DNA of 64,000 nt, from positions 5,624,700 to 5,688,699 of the forward strand of contig FN649742.1 of NCBI GenBank assembly GCA_000310025.1, written 5' to 3'. This DNA comes from Ectocarpus siliculosus (taxonomy: Eukaryota; Sar; Phaeophyceae; Ectocarpales; Ectocarpaceae). A program made the translations under genes and the position numbers. Below the pieces are notes generated by a model. That model saw only the letters and a list, made by a program, of their open reading frames with translations. It ran no database searches and was not told the DNA's origin. Positions 1 to 12,967 of this stretch are shown here, one piece after another (position 1 is the stretch's first letter; each line of letters begins with the position of its first letter).

Positions 1-1320
1 CTGAACTGGATCAAACCCCACACGCGTAACTTTGTGTACCCTTCGGCGGCGGTGACGACGTGGCAGCGGGCGGTGAGGGTGGTACGAACAGCGCGCACGA
101 ATGTTGTGCGTAGACGATTGAATCACGTTCTCATCGAGCTGGTTTGAAGCGAATCAAGTGAAGCAGGTGTGTTCATAGATGTCGTGTGGTGGCTCAATTA
201 GGCACCTCCTCTTTTTCTGTGTGTCGCGATGATCGGCAGAAACGGGCATTAATCGGCCGGTGATGAACATCTTTGCTTTCCATGGAGGGCATCAACTACA
301 TGTACATGTACGCCAAGCTCTCACCTACATCTACCCATGCCGGCACGTGCCCCGCCGCCCGTTTCATTGGCATTGCGATTGGTTCCACCTGACGAGACAA
401 TGCGCTCGATTCAGCGAGCTATTGAAGCGAGAACATTCACAGCGCGACAGTTTGTAGCTATTTTCGTTTGTCAGTGGACTTGGTATCTTCTATCGGAGTG
501 GGCGTGCGCCTCGCCTCAACAGAATGGGTCATGTTAGCCTGCCTGCGTCGCACGCGTGCACCGTGCGTTGACCCAGGTGTGGCACCAAATCAAACATCCC
601 ACAAAGTACATGATCTACGGAGATTGTGAGGTCAACTTCCTCGGTCTGCGATTCCTGTCAATCGAGGCAGTGGTTTGAGGAATGGAAACCAGGTGTCCAG
701 GATACTTCAAATTCCCGCTTGGTTTCCTACAATCGTTCGTGATGGTGGATTCATCGTTCAGACTCTCAGACCCGCCAGCGCGCGAGCCTCCGGCGGCCGC
801 GAGTTTCGATGTGTAGAGTCCATAATCCATAGATAGTCTATGCCGTGTAGAATCTAGACTCCCATGACACGAATACACAACTCTCCTCATTACTGCTCCT
901 GCTCCGTACTCTCCGGGAATAAAATATGTACATGTGTGGGTGTAGGCTGATGTACGCAGCTCGTGGCGAGGTCGGAAGTGACAGTCTCGCGAAAGACGCC
1001 TCCTCCTGTGTGCTGGGTCCTCTTCTTACAGTACAGTTCTACAGCAGTCGCACCTCTATGACTTCATCCGACACAGCCTTCAGAGCTTGCCTCTTCAGCT
1101 GTGACACTCCAGAGGTGACCATCACCACCAAAGCTGGTCGTCGCGTGCTGCCGCCGCAGTGCTCGCGGAGGGAGTGAAGCATTACTTCAGCTCCAATGAC
1201 AAAATCGTCGCTCGTCACCATCGTCACGAACGCAACCCTTTGTTCATCGGGGGTTTCTTTGCCAGCCCCAATACCACGGGGAGTTTTGCCACGCTCATTA
1301 CCTGTTGTTGCTTCCGCCAT
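1..1320 (-). CDS. GT8-family (glycogenin-like) glycosyltransferase, 5' part, gene runs off left edge
   Basis: Exon 1 is 1054-1320, starting at the ATG at 1320 and ending at a GTGCGA donor just after the residues DEVIE. It encodes the start of a GT-A fold of family GT8: VAFVTMVTSDDFVIGAEVML followed by a SLREH helix and a VVMVTSGVS strand. A later exon is visible at the window edge (about 1-60), where the minus strand reads GYTKLRVWGLIQF; this matches the YTKLR(I/V)W segment that in GT8 enzymes precedes the metal-binding DxD. The DxD and everything after it lie outside the window. At least one short exon between them is not resolved. GT8 enzymes use nucleotide sugars to prime glycogen or modify glycans; the acceptor here cannot be told. 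There is no obvious signal peptide at the start. The family call is firm, the exon 2 boundary is not. Confidence 0.72.
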
Positions 1321-2974
1321 CGTTGTTACTCCCGTTCCGCTGAGAAGCTTCGCAGCAGCAAAATATATTTGTGTGAAAATGGGAAGCCACGGAGCACGGA
1401 GCCACGGGGAGCGGGGCAGCGGAGGGTATAGGTTTGCACGTGTATGGACGCGTTTTTTATCTCTAGATCACACACCCTTACACCCTTAACCCAGCCAACC
1501 CTGCCCCCTGCCGGGACCCTGAACCGGCACACCCAGCACCTGAAACCGACCATCCATTCCTTTCCTCACGCCTTACCATCCAACGCAACCGTGCACATCA
1601 AGTCTGAAGAACTCCTCACTGTGCTTGCGCTGCTGCTGCTGCTGCTGCTGCTGCTGATGCTGCTGCTGATGCTACCTCTGCCCTGCTGCTGCTTCTGCGG
1701 CTGGTTGCTGCTGCTGCCAACCAATAAACAGCAGTGATTTACGGCGTACATATGCTATGTAGATCTAGTCGCGTCCTGTTGTTGTATGTTGTACGTCGAA
1801 TGCACCTGTATTCGCATATGATGGCCCGGTCCGATCAGCGACTGATGAAGTTGCTACGCTAGTATGATTTTCTTGGTGTTGTGTTGTACTGTAGTTCATT
1901 TCATTTTCTTCAAGTGAGAGGTTGTGAGAGGAGGTACTGAGCGGAGGTGCAAACACGTTGCTGAACTTCAAGTTCAGAAATCATCAACAACGCTATAGCC
2001 ATGCCGTGAATCTTGTTTGGAGCGTGCCACCTAGACTATTTGTCTCTTCGCCCTTCTTGCTTCGCACGTGAAGGGCACCCTCGTTTCCCCGCTCAGGTCA
2101 ATTTTCGGACAAGGGGTGGGCACTCATAATACCGTAACAGTGGCGATATTTATTTTTAGGCCATACCCCGAAGTCTACAGCCAATGCACCGAAGAACAAA
2201 AGCCAGGCTCCCGGTGATGCGTTGGGGTCCGTTCACACAAAGGTCCAGTCACACACCCACCGGTGCTTCCATGCACAGAGAGGATTTATTGGGAAGCCAG
2301 GGCTTGCAAGAGGATCATCGGAGCCGCAAGAAATCATACCATGGTAGCATACGACGTTGTCAAACTGAAGCCGTTTTGACCTCTGTTCCTACGGCTCTGC
2401 ATTGCGCCAAAACATCTGTCTATGGTGCCGTCTGACCAGCCGGAGCTCCAAACAATGAAAACCACCACTTGAGCTCCACTACGTGAGCTCAGGTGCGAAA
2501 TACCGTCTCCCGCGAGCCAGTAGGCAGGGTCGTAAAACAGGCCTATCCCGTACTGACTGACTTCAGACGATACCGAACCAGCGCGGAACGACGAAGTATG
2601 CATCCTGTTTTTTATGTTGGAAAGTGCTCGACCGCAATCGCCTTCGACTACAAAAATCTTCTGCCGAAAAGGAACGTTGTCAATTCATTCGATTCTCGCC
2701 AGGTGTCGCCTTTCTGACAACCTCCAAGAGGTGGTCAGGAAGCGCCAGGCCCGGAGACAACGGGCAGCATGGGTGCTTCCAACCCCACCACGTGCTCTTA
2801 CCCTACAGCAAGCAATCGCTACGTGGTGTAGCAGGCCAGCTCTTCTAAGCAAGACACTTACTTGAAGTGGGCCAAACCTGTCACATGACACTGCTCCTGC
2901 ATTACTGAAATAACGAACGTTGGCCTCTCACGCACGACTCTTGCCGCAGTACTTCCAATCGGTAGACGAGTGCT
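1321..2974. other. Intergenic region, no gene seen
   Basis: Contains the upstream region of the GT8 gene (both genes here read leftward), the CTG microsatellite and presumably the 3' UTR of GCP4. I see no open frame with recognisable protein sequence and no RNA gene. Confidence 0.5.
1628..1735. repeat. (CTG)n trinucleotide microsatellite, interrupted
   Basis: A run of CTG/GCT triplets with two GAT interruptions and a short tail of CTGCTG blocks. It lies between the start of the GT8 gene and the 3' end of GCP4. It creates a leucine-rich (plus) or serine-rich (minus) open frame that I treat as an artefact of the repeat. Confidence 0.85.
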
Positions 2975-5900
2975 TTAGTGCAAGGCCTCCGCGGAGAAGT
3001 GTCCGTTGAAGTCCAGGCGCATCATCAGTTCCTTGGCGACCTTCTCCAACACCTGCGCATGACCCACGGCAACGCATGCGTATCCAATGCCACACAACGT
3101 CAGCGAAATTAAACCGTGCAAAATTGTGTGTATGGTGTACAAAGACACTACCGCTGTAGGTTGTGGAAACGCCAACGACCAAATATTGAACAAGTACTAA
3201 CCGCAATAACGCAACAGAGAAATACAGACGTTTCCCGTCAAATCGGCCGCCGCTCGTCTACAGGAAAACTAGAAATCAGCAAGGACTGAACGTACAACAG
3301 CCGCGTTGTTCTCAATGCTCGCCGAATCCTGCTTGGGATAACCTAAATTGTGCACCGAGGGTGATGGCTGCCTATAACAACTACCGGGCCTCATTCTTCA
3401 GCTGGAACAGGGCTGATGCTCCCGTTGCCCACAGCGCGGAGGCGGTAATATCCCCTAAACGAAGTTATTCGCGTTGACTACCACATACTCGGAGGATGAC
3501 TACTTGCCTCCGCACGACGCGGTAACATGCACTCTGTGCAGAGGGACGAGACTAGGGAAAGACTGACTAACCGGGACAAGAAGCTTCATCTCGTCTTGGA
3601 AGGCGTCGTGAAGCGCAATAACCTCGGAATGCAGGATGTCTTTGGCGTCTCCGTGCAAGGAAAACAGGCAGCAGAACCGCAGCACATGCCGAAGGGCGCG
3701 CCCGAGCCCCTAACATGATGGCACAAGCAGGACAAAAGAAAAACCGCGTGCTGAGACTTACCTACGCCCAAGGGCAGCACAAGCAGTTGCAACATTCCAT
3801 GCAAAACCTCTTTCAATCCTCGAGTTCGTAAACCTCCGGCATGAAAACGGCATAAACTGCCGCCGCGAAAGATTGGCTGGCATGGAACTGCTTACAAACG
3901 CAGTCGCTCCAACATACCCAACCCTTCACGACGTCAACATCGTACTGCTCCGGAGAAGTGGTGTAGTATCTTCCATACTCAGCCGCACATTTCTTTTATT
4001 GTTTCTTGTGTACCGTAGGACCAGGTTTGGCACTTTTCCCGCGCCGCGCGCCAAAACCGCACGCATAAAACGATCCAAGCAGGGGTACCTGGGCAATCGC
4101 GAGGTTGTCGACGTAGAATTTCGCCCGCAGGGTGGCTAAGAACTCCTGGTGAGCCCGCTGAAGGCTGACGAAGTCTCGAACCGTCACAAGTTTACTCCGA
4201 AGCAACGTGTACGCCGCCTCAACCACGTCCACCTGCCAGTTGTAGCGGAAACGAAGCCACACACATATACACACACATCGCACGTGCACTAAAGCCTTGA
4301 GCGTTCTCCCAAAGCGGGGAGCAACTGAATACTTCAGCTTTGCTATGCATAATCTAGTCTGGTACACACAACAAATTGGCGTTCTGTAACCGCGAGCAAT
4401 AACAAGATGGACCCCGAGTCCCAGTAGCCCGCTAAATTTCCAAGGCATTTTGGCCGCAGATCGACCACGTACCGTACTTATTTCGCTATCATAGTCATTT
4501 TTTCCGTCCATGCCGTTCAACATTACCTGCAAATAAAAGGCGAGGTTGGACACGAAGAAGGCCATGCGTGCTCGCAACATCCACAGGGGACCCAGCCATG
4601 CGCTCTCCTCATTGGCCAAGCCCCTATATTTCCCGTAAAGAAGTCGTTTAGGACCAAGGGATTCCCGGGTTTGTGGTCAGCGGCACGGCATACAACAACG
4701 AGTGCGACGATGATGCAGCTGCCTTCGACGTCCAAGTCTTTGAGCGTACAATAATCGGCAAGTGTCCGACACTCTCTTTCGAGATCGACAGTCGCGAGTG
4801 CCGGCAAAGAAAATGGTTGTACGTACCGGTACCGGCTTTGCATGAGGGTGGGCCACACCCGCTCAAGCTCCAGGCTGGCCCTCTTAACGCAGGCCAGGAG
4901 GCGAAACAGCCGGTTGTACGTCTGCATTGTCTCTCGCGTCAGCACCAAGTGCATTGGCCACTCCAGCCTGCCAATCACACCGATGGCAAGACGTGAAACG
5001 TGTCCACAGTCGTTCGGTCAGCATCATCATCGACCCAAAAAACAAGCACCCTTGGGCAAAGGGGAGCAATGGTCACTGGCCGGTAAGCTTTGTTTTAGCA
5101 TGGCGTTGTAACCCTGCGACATTCTTCATGTCGGCTTGAGCGCATGCGACCAATATCGACGTACAGAACACGCCGATCACGGATGCGGTTGATTCGGTCG
5201 ACGTCCTCGGCAGGTCACAGACAATGGGTGGTTGTGCCTGCAGGAAATGGGATTTGATACTGCATCCATTTGTACTCCACGCCAACGGCCCTTCAAACAT
5301 TGTTGACATCACACAGGTCTACGACCTAAGATTGAACTCGAAGCACGCAACCCAAGCACACTACATAAATAACAGAAGCAACGTTGAGCTGCAGCAATAG
5401 GGATGCGCTGCAAAATCTGATGCTGTCGCCTGGCATACTGTAGCCCGGTAACTGCAGAGTGGACCATCCACACCTGTAATGCAGGCATAGGCCGCTCCAC
5501 GAGTCCATCGCCTCCAGCATTTCCTCTACCCTAGGACCCGATCCGACACCACCCAACGGTCCCAACGACGTCTGCGGCTTGCCGACAGCAGCCGAAGAGC
5601 ATCCCAGATGGAAGTCCCACTGTGACAGTGCAACGAGTTGAATCAAATGACGCCAAAAAACAGAGAAGATAAACCAGTGAGTGCGATAGTGCTCCCTGTG
5701 TAAGGCAGCATGGTGCCAAGTGATTTTGGTCGGGAATACAGCGGGCACCCTCCAGCACTATTTAAAGGGTGAGACAAATTGACTCTCACCCATCTGTGTA
5801 ACACGATCCACCGACCTTACACAGAACAACTGACTGACCTTATTCATGCGGCCTTATAGAGGGGCCACTGTTGTATCATCTAGCAGATATCAATCGCAAT

Positions 5901-8900
5901 ATCGGTCTGCCGACTATCAGGAAGGTACGTGGCAATTAGCCAATGCGGGGTTCACCTGTCGCAGCGTGGTCCTCCATGGCCCTTCAGCAGACACCCCTAC
6001 GAACGCATGCCCTCTGCTCACGTGTTTTCGGCAATCCGCGTTGATTGCGATGTGTTCGACGTCCGAAGGGGGCACAACAGAAATATAATCAGTTGAAAGG
6101 GCTTTGCATGCGACCCTGGATGTGGCCGGGAAATATGAGTCACTCAACGCGCACTCGTGTATCAAACACATCGAAGTCTCAGATCGCACCGGCCTCCCCC
6201 ACCTCTCATCGTCCAACAGAAGCAGCAGTCCACCGCACCACGCAGCGAAAAACATGCACCATCGATAGCGCTGAAGCGTATTCCTCCTGCGAAAAGTGAC
6301 GATGCTCCAAAGAGTATTGTACCGCAACAACGGCAAGCTTCGTGGACACCGCTTTCGACAGCATGCAAGAACACAATGTGTTGTCCTCACCCGCCCAGTT
6401 CAATGAGCTTCCACATGTCGAGCTTGACGGAAAGTACGGGCGATCCCGAGCGGCCGGGATCGTTCACGAACACCATCAGCTCAGCTCCTACACCCAGCCC
6501 TCTCTCTCTTGAAACGGCTTCCTCTCTCTCGTCCCTTCTTGGCCTTGGTCGTCCCCCTAGAGAGTAGTCCACCATCAAGTAGTTCACTTGGCCCAGAGAT
6601 AGGCCGCACGAGCTGGGCAGAGTGGCCTGCCCGAGCAAACGCACCGCTTGGCCTCTGCTCTGTCCTTGACCAAGATTTTCTCCGTCGACCTCCGCACCCG
6701 AGACATCCCGCCTATTCGTAGTGCCTGCGAGAAACGTGCCTATATCTACATCTGGACGGGGAAGAGATGGAGACCGGTGGGGATTCCACCTGAAGGACAG
6801 CAAAGGGCGGTTAAGCGAGCAGTGGAGGAAGATTGGTGTTCAATGAAGACTACGGGAGGGGAAGTTCGCCTTGGTAATACGCGCCTGTGGGCATCTGAGG
6901 AGAGCAGTGCCACTGGAGCTTATCTCAGATCAACAAATTCAGTGCTTCGTAGTTCCTTGCGGAGAAAGATTCAGGATTGGCTTGAAAATTGGACAAACAC
7001 CAGCAGATCACGGCTGTGCGTGGTTTCCACGAATGGCGATCTGTCCACCGAGCACTCGTTTCCCTTTGCCTACCCTGAAGGGTCCGCCTCGCACTCGTGA
7101 TTCTCTAGCGACGCCACACCATAACACTACACACATGAGAGAATCGCCAACCGGTGTCTCACCTGACGGACACCTGGCCGCCTCCCTCGCCGTCCGGTTC
7201 AAGCCGCACGGACAAACTGTTCGGCACCATCGCTGATCTCCCAATCCCTTCCCCCGCACTATCTTCGCTCCCGCTTAGGGCAGCGCGGTGCTGATGCACA
7301 ACAAAGCTCAGGCTGGGTCCTGCGGGTCCTGCGACCTGCGCCCCGACTGTCTCTTGTGGAGCACTGCCGGGGATAGCGTCGGGGCTGGGCTTGTGACGAT
7401 CGCAGCGAAAAGCCACCGAGCTTCGGAATCCTCTGGGAACTTCTCTGTCCGAGGTGTACCACAACGAACCCGCTCCTACCCCCGTCATTGGGGGAGCTGT
7501 TGGCGCTGCTCTTGGTCTGGATGCCCTCGAAGACGATGAGGAAGATGGGGCCGACCGTTTGGGAGAGGAAGATGTTTGACCAGAGTCCCCCGGACAGAGA
7601 CACACGGAGGGTTTCTTGGATGAATGTGTTGCCGCGCCTGTGACGCAGAACCCTTGCCTCTGCACGAACCAACACAGCGCATCGATTATTCAATGCGGGG
7701 GTTAGGAAGAAGTTGTCTTCGTCGTTCAGTCACGGGATCGATAGCGCCAAAACCTTGAATTTCATGAACACCTAAAACGTCATAACTGAAACTGAAAATG
7801 ACACAAACAGCTGCTCTGCAGAATATTGGCAGGTCTGGCATTCAGGCAACACCCGTCATCTTAACCAATCTTTCACAGAAACCTGTTGCAATGCTGCTGA
7901 AGCAGCATTTCGTATGAAAAATGCTGCGGATCGAACCAGATGAAAAGCAATGCGGCTATTGAAGAAGCAGGAACACAACACCTAAAAGCCACAGGATACG
8001 ACAATCCGCGCCACACAATACGGCCGCCGCACCGTGAGATCCTGGAATGCCTTGCACGAGAACCCAGGCGGATCGAGGTCGAGCCTAGCCCTGTCCAGCG
8101 TGCTTGCAGAGGAAGACACCGCTCCGTCCGAGTCATGACCCTCTGTGTCCTCGACGGCAGCCGCTAGCCACGTATTCAGATCCAGCACCGCCCTGAGAAA
8201 ACAGGACAGCATGAGCGCAGGTTGGCGAACGTGGATGAAGGAGGGCTTAGCCTCTCATCGTTCGACAAACCGGTCTTTGATACTCAAAGAAAATTCGCAC
8301 ATTGCGCACCTTGAACGGTGCGCAACACTGGCCTGTCGGAAACGACCTGCGAGGTAACTCGAATGTTGTTGGTGAATGAGGGGGGCAGGAGATGGCCCGC
8401 AAACACCGCCAGTGGGGCGTCGATATCACACAGAAGGCCGTTGATGGGTCGATGTTGAAAAACACTGCATCCAACCAAAATATTACGAGTTCACGTGCTA
8501 CGGGTGGATTCTGCTGTCGGTAACAGTGTAGCAGTCGTGGGATTACATCAGCAAGCGTTGTTTGCGGGCTGTATCTGGACTAAAATCTGACACAAGGACT
8601 CACGGTGAATACTGCTCAATCAACACCGTGTTACCTGTCTCCGGCCTTGACTTTCATTGCCTCCCTCGCCTTGTCGAAGAACGAGTGGAACAGTGACCCG
8701 TGTCCCATGAGAAACAGTCTCTTCAAGCTGGACAGGTGCCCTTCTAGCCCCGAGACGTTCACCAATAGGCGGTACAGTCGCCGGTCCACCAAGGAGTGAG
8801 CCTGAGCCGTGGGGTTGCATTGGGGTGGAGTAGAGCGGATATGAAAAAGAGGGGCAAGCTTGACGTTCGCCACCGATGTCATTAAATCCGCAGTGTCTGA

Positions 8901-11900
8901 AGGGGGTAAGTCTCACTATTGTTATTGCTTACCTATCGCCCAAGCAGGGTAAGCGGAATCGGTACGGTCGTGGAGAGGGGCAGTGTGGTGAGAAAGTACC
9001 CAACGTAGAGCTACGCAGGAAATGCAAGGGATGTCGATAGAGCTCATGGGATACTCCCCAACCCGCAAAACGGCTACATACCAGGTACCATAGCACTGGT
9101 CAGGCACGACACTGCAGAATTGGTTCCGTTTGCAGAACGGTCGCGGGTGTGCACCTCGCCTAAGAGGAAATAGCACGCCGGAGAAGAGATAACGAGAGAG
9201 AGACAGAGAGACAGACCAACACAACAGCACGCACTTCAGCCATGTGCATAGCGTACCACGCAGTGAGAACCCTCCCCGCTACTGCGGTTGATGTCCCCGG
9301 CAACATGGCATCACCTCGTGTACGGCTCTCTCCAGTGCCAAGAGATGGAAGTCTTCCCGATCGCGCAACTCCGACCAGCGCTGCGTCAGCTCCAGCACTT
9401 CCGCCTCATTCACTCCCACGTCGCCACCCACGCCGTCACCAACGCCATCGCCGACAGCGCTGTCGCCTGGCCACGCCGAACGCGGCGCCGCTGAAGTGGA
9501 CAGAGATAGCGTATTTGCCTGGCACAGTACTCGAACCACCTTTCCTACGAACAGCATCTTCTGGGCGAGCCTGCCACGCGGAGAAATGGAGGGTACGCCG
9601 AACGTCCAAAAGGGAGACACGACAGTTGCACCAACAGCCTTATGCAGAAAAACAAAGTGCGCACCAGGTCCCCTGAGTGGATGCTCATCGAGAAACATAT
9701 CGCGCGCAAGCGTACGGCAAACACATTTGGTGATGCCACACCGGAAATCCCTACGAGCGTCAATACACAGGACCGATACCACGAGTTGCGCCGCAACAAC
9801 ACTTCCAAGCATAACGCCACGGCCGGATCATTGTGAAACTTTGCATACGATGCGAGAGAACAGCCTCCCCGCCTCTACGAAGAAATTATTGTACTGTGGG
9901 CCGCCTCCTGTGGCCCAACGGTATCCTCAAAACCCTACTGATGGTCACGCTGTGGGGCACTGTCCCCGGCATCGCGCATTGATCGTGAGTACACAAATCT
10001 CGATTTGAGGTGTTGACGAGAGAAGGCATCGAATCACGGTGGGCGGACGGAGGTTTTCGGGTGACCCCAGGGTGAAGATCTACCTATCCAACTGGCCGAA
10101 CGATAGTAGAGAAACTAGATTGGCCTAGGGAATCGACAGGATGGACAACAGCAAAACAACAGCACCACAAGCAGCAACAGCAACACGTAACACGCGGACG
10201 GTAATACTGCTTTTAGACCACTGAGTCCATGGTCCCACCCGTGAGGCACGAAGGAAGTGGGTACGAGGGGAAGTCTCAAGGTATAGGTCGAGTTCCACTC
10301 CTCCTCAGCCCTCCAGTCGACGGCACCCTCCCACGCGCCCTCCACGCTATCGTCCAGAGCTGTCCAGCGGTCGTTCTCGTTGTCGTTCCAGATATCATCC
10401 GGGTTGGTGGCCATGCTCGATCGGGTCGCGGTGCCTGCAGCCGATACTACGGTCCAAGCAAGCAAACAGCAGAAGCGCCGTTTGGCGAGGGGGAAGATAA
10501 GGTCCCTCCAACGCCACGCTCGATGCATCATGTTTGGTTTTTTGCTCTTAGGGATCGAGGGGATCTTGTGGTAATGCACTCCCCAGCTTGCACACGCTTC
10601 CGAAGCACTGGGTAAAGGTACCGCTGAACCAGCTATCTCGTTGGAATATAATCAAAATTCACCCACGGTTTTTTCTGTACACCTTATCGAGGAGTTAAGG
10701 AAAAGCTGCTGAGCTTTAGCTTTCGGCGTACAGCAGTAAGCAAGGTCTTGCCATGAGATCGGAACAACAACGAGGGGTAAGAATGCGCTACAATCGTCCC
10801 CCGATCTCGCAAAGACAAAACACACAGCTTTCCAGTGGCATCACCCTGTCCTTGCTGGCATATTCTACTACTGCTCGCTCACAGGTTGGGTCGAAGTTCT
10901 TGTGCACGAAGAACTCCTCGCACGGGTCGACGAGCAGTCCGTGTAGAAGCCACGACGCGCACTGGTTTATCAGCACCTGGCTGCAGTGCCACACGATGCG
11001 GCGTAACTTTCGCCTTACCTGAACAACAGGGAGACAAGACCAATGGAAGGCATAGCACGCGCATGACATGCACCCACAGCAGTGTAACATCGTACAAATA
11101 GCAGAGTCACGGTTGTACGTTGTGTGCTTTTGAGTGTACCGTATGCGTCACAAACAATACGCCGACACGAGATAGTCCGCCCCCCCACAAGACCACATCT
11201 GGTGGTCCTTTTTCTACCGGTCACCATAGGCCCATAACACAAGGAACTGCTGTCAGATCACTGCTTTAGGACGGTGTTAGATACCACACACCCCGGCACA
11301 GAGCAGAAGCCAGAATATGTCCACCGGGATGTGTTCAAACGCACTCACGTCAGGCGCGCCGAAATGACTCCTCTCGTTGAGCGCCTCCAGGAGCTGTGGC
11401 CCCTCTAGCAGCCCCGAATCCCCGTCCCCAGCGACTGCCACACACGCCTCCGCTATTGCGGGCAGAATCGATTGAAACTGAAAGAAGAGGGTTCGGGGCG
11501 TGGCAGGGACGCTACAATATCGGCGTTTGGGCTTCTTGTACCCTGGACATGGACATTTTTTCTGCAAAGCGTTGTAATTGGCGTTCTGGGCAAGGGGACG
11601 TAGCCGAATAGCCCCAAGTCCCCCAGTCCTCCCACTTCCTTCAACCCTTCCGGTTTCCCTTTGCACTGCTGCCGTATAGGAGTGCTCCGGTGCTAACCGC
11701 CGAGCGATGCTTGGTACATCATTCTTGTGGGCATCGCTTGACGCACGCGCGGAATCGAGGACTCGTTGCCAGCTGTAAACTACACAAGAGTACAAATGTA
11801 CGCACGGGGATTCCAAACAGGATTTGCATTTCAAATCTTTGGGTACCTATTCAGATGATCCAGGATGATGCGCATGTACCTCGTTGAATTTTGAATTTGG

Positions 11901-12652
11901 AACTACTGTACAGGCAGTTGTACCACTTATTATCAAGCTCACGAAAATAAGCATTTCATCGCTGGGGTCAATGGGTCTCGGCGCACGTGTAAACTCGAAT
12001 CAAACGGAGTGCTGCAGAAGCACATATCTTGAGGGCGGCAAGCTACATGTATACCGGCGCACACAAGCCGCTCTTCGCAATCAAACATGTCGGTGTTACT
12101 TCTTAGCCGCTCCGCCCCTTGCTTGGTGTGACACCCATTTACAGAATCGTAGCAAGGTGTACAAACCTCAGCCATGGTGGTCAAATGCCTCACCTCCCTT
12201 ACTCCAGCATACACCCTAGCAAGCGTCAGCGTGGGGTCTTCCATTACATCCCTCTCCACCTCTGCCACGCGCTCAGCGTACTCGTCCAACAACTCGCGCA
12301 CGCCGAGCTTCAAAGCGCGAAGATACAAGCCGGCGTGCTGCTGCTGCTGCTCCGCTCCGGACACCGAGGTGCCGCCGCCCTCAGTCCACGTGAGGGCTTG
12401 CGGCCTCACAAAGTTCCTCAGGTCACGATAAATGCTCCCCATGCCTACCACTCTGTTGATGGCTTCTCGCTCGGTGGCTGTAAGGAACGTGATGGTGTCT
12501 GGGACGCGAAAGGTGCCTCCCGCCGCCGACGCTCGTGCCGGATTCGTGGAAAGGCGCGAGCTGGTCTTGGTGCGGAGGAGCGAGTTCGTGGGTTCTGCCT
12601 GTACGATCGCCCCAGGGTGGCCAAGAAGTGCGAGTATGACCTCGTGCAACAT
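2975..12652 (-). CDS. GCP4: Gamma-tubulin complex component 4 (GCP4), 16 exons
   Basis: Component of the gamma-tubulin ring complex that nucleates microtubules. The N-terminus MLHEVILALLGHPGAIV is the GCP4 signature start. Later conserved blocks occur in family order: FQSILPAIAEACVAV, ASWLLHGLLVDPCEEFF, LVPTSFVPHGLAQKMLFVGK, RLFLMGHGSLFHSFFDKA, LEWPMHLVLTRETM, RARMAFFVSNLAFYLQ, VDVVEAAYTLL, and the end MMRLDFNGHFSAEALH. Exons, 5' to 3': 12652-12194, 11477-11349, 11018-10883, 10434-10239, 9570-9315, 8801-8635, 8192-8033, 7659-7163, 6612-6391, 5530-5474, 4967-4827, 4623-4527, 4232-4089, 3807-3762, 3648-3572, 3052-2975. All GT-AG phases join to one 953-residue frame. Animal GCP4 is about 670 residues; the surplus is mainly exons 8 and 9, which are Ser/Pro/Gly-rich with no family match. 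Small exons 10, 14 and 15 are the least certain. Transcribed divergently from the glycosyltransferase-methyltransferase gene. Confidence 0.93.
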
Positions 12653-12967
12653 GATACTGCTCCTCCGTTTATCTCCCTCTATGCCCTCTTTGCCGACTCA
12701 GATAGTCGGAATCGACAACAACAGGCCGTGCCTTGCACGGCTGTGCCTTGATGGTGTGAGCTGCTTCTTCGATTTAAAAAATCGCGAGGTTGCGCCGCCA
12801 TTTTTCAAACTGTCCAGACACGATAATTTTGGAGGTAGCCACGTGGCCATGTTCGTGCGACCAGGTGATTCTTGGTTGCGCCGCGTGACCGAGGCAACGA
12901 GGTTACGAGGTTACAGCAGCAGTGTTTGCAGTGCATAGTTCATCGTCACGTGGGGCACGAATGAAGA
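12653..12967. promoter_or_regulatory. Short divergent intergenic region, probable bidirectional promoter
   Basis: Only 315 bp separate the GCP4 start codon (12652, minus) from the start codon of the fusion gene (12968, plus). Both promoters and both 5' UTRs must fit here unless upstream non-coding exons exist. I recognise no clear TATA or CCAAT element at a convincing position. The call rests on arrangement alone. Confidence 0.45.

Noticed and set aside
1444-1737. Leucine-rich plus-strand frame
   Set aside because: Created by the CTG microsatellite.
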